Origin: Clostridia bacterium | Lineage (GTDB): Bacteria; Bacillota; Clostridia; Christensenellales; Borkfalkiaceae | DNA length: 5,786 nt | Direction of reading: 5' to 3' | Assembly (NCBI GenBank): GCA_017648525.1 | Contig: JAGCIP010000117.1 | Coordinates: 1 to 5,786, forward strand | Part shown: positions 5,540 through 5,786 of the stretch, one piece after another | Position numbering within the stretch: the first letter of the stretch is position 1 | How the letters are laid out: each line of letters begins with the position of its first letter | The notes under the pieces: model-generated | The model's database searches: none | What the model was told of the DNA's origin: nothing | Seen by the model: only the letters and a program-made list of their open reading frames with translations | Program-made: the position numbers and the translations under genes

Positions 5540-5786
5540 TTATAACCCCCATTGTGTTAACATACCACTAACAGTTTTTGATACAGGACCTAGGCAATTG
5601 ACACCACAAAGTGCTGTGTCCGCCTTAAACATTAGTCTTAAATTTAACAAATCAGTTTCAGAATAGTACGAACTATATATTCTTAAAATTAAATATACAG
5701 GCGACATTCTTTCAGCCGCAATCATTTTATAAATTCTTGCATATTCTTTCGGATTTGTTTCTTTAAGTGGTTCAATTTTTTCAACT
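5540..5786 (-). CDS. C-terminal end of an unidentified protein, possibly DUF4838 type; start outside window
   Basis: The frame is open from the right edge to the TAA at 5542-5540, giving at least 81 residues. An in-frame ATG at 5725 is internal: the 20 codons before it read on without a stop and encode similar charged helical sequence (VEKIEPLKETNPKEYARIYK). The visible part looks alpha-helical, with SPVYLILRIYSSYYSETDLL followed by RLMFKAD and a final SGMLTQWGL. The pattern of E-x-x-x-P-x-Y-x-L, then an aromatic-rich YSE-LL stretch, then F-K-x-D and a closing W-G resembles, from memory, the C-terminus of DUF4838 proteins, which are found with glycan-degrading genes. That assignment is tentative. 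The lipoprotein gene starts one base after this stop, and its ribosome site lies inside this reading frame, so the two genes are probably co-transcribed and translationally coupled. Confidence 0.65.
   Translation of the reverse strand, partial: VEKIEPLKETNPKEYARIYKMIAAERMSPVYLILRIYSSYYSETDLLNLRLMFKADTALCGVNCLGPVSKTVSGMLTQWGL
5546..5550 (-). promoter_or_regulatory. GGGGG-type ribosome binding site of the lipoprotein, inside the upstream gene
   Basis: GGGGGT on the minus strand, seven bases before the ATG at 5538. It pairs with the 16S anti-Shine-Dalgarno CCUCC through one G-U pair, so it is non-consensus but usable. It is formed by the Trp-Gly codons that precede the final Leu of the upstream protein. 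With the TAA-G-ATG junction, this points to coupled translation. Confidence 0.6.

Noticed and set aside
5484..5666. Plus-strand open frame of 60 codons spanning the junction of two minus-strand genes
   Set aside because: It is antisense to two well-supported coding frames and has no ribosome site.
5540..5725. Reading the right-edge gene as a complete 61-residue protein starting at 5725
   Set aside because: The frame continues open for 20 more codons to the window edge, and the sequence before that Met is typical protein sequence with no ribosome site. It is the end of a longer gene.

Overview
This is low-GC DNA (about one third G+C by eye). Every gene I can support lies on the minus strand, so the genes run from the right end of the window to the left. 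Strong AGGAGG ribosome sites, a lipoprotein signal peptide, Big_2-type Ig-like domains and a secreted N-terminal domain that I associate with uncultured gut Firmicutes all suggest an anaerobic, gut-type Clostridia-like bacterium. No RNA gene, CRISPR array, transposase or phage gene is visible.

Layout in the direction of transcription. (1) 5786-5540: the C-terminal end of a protein whose start lies outside the window, possibly a DUF4838 carbohydrate-active protein. (2) 5538-2998: an 846-residue lipoprotein that starts one base after the stop of gene 1. It has three Ig-like domains followed by two GLUG-like beta-helix modules. (3) 2997-2875: a 123-bp gap with a strong hairpin and a weak promoter candidate. 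(4) 2874-2743: a 43-residue small protein with a near-ideal ribosome site. Its stop overlaps the next start as ATGA. (5) 2746-323: an 807-residue secreted protein with a signal peptide, a distinct N-terminal domain and two modules of the same beta-helix family. (6) 322-237: an 86-bp gap with a second hairpin. (7) 236-1: the start of a polysaccharide deacetylase (CE4/NodB) that runs off the left edge.

The two large proteins share related C-terminal beta-helix modules but have unrelated N-terminal halves, one membrane-anchored and one released. This looks like module duplication followed by N-terminal swapping. With a deacetylase on one side and a possible glycan-active protein on the other, the most economical reading is a cell-surface or extracellular glycan locus. 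That reading is inference: no catalytic site can be assigned to either large protein. The most unusual element is the 43-residue protein coupled to the secreted protein. No stretch of more than 300 bases lacks a gene.
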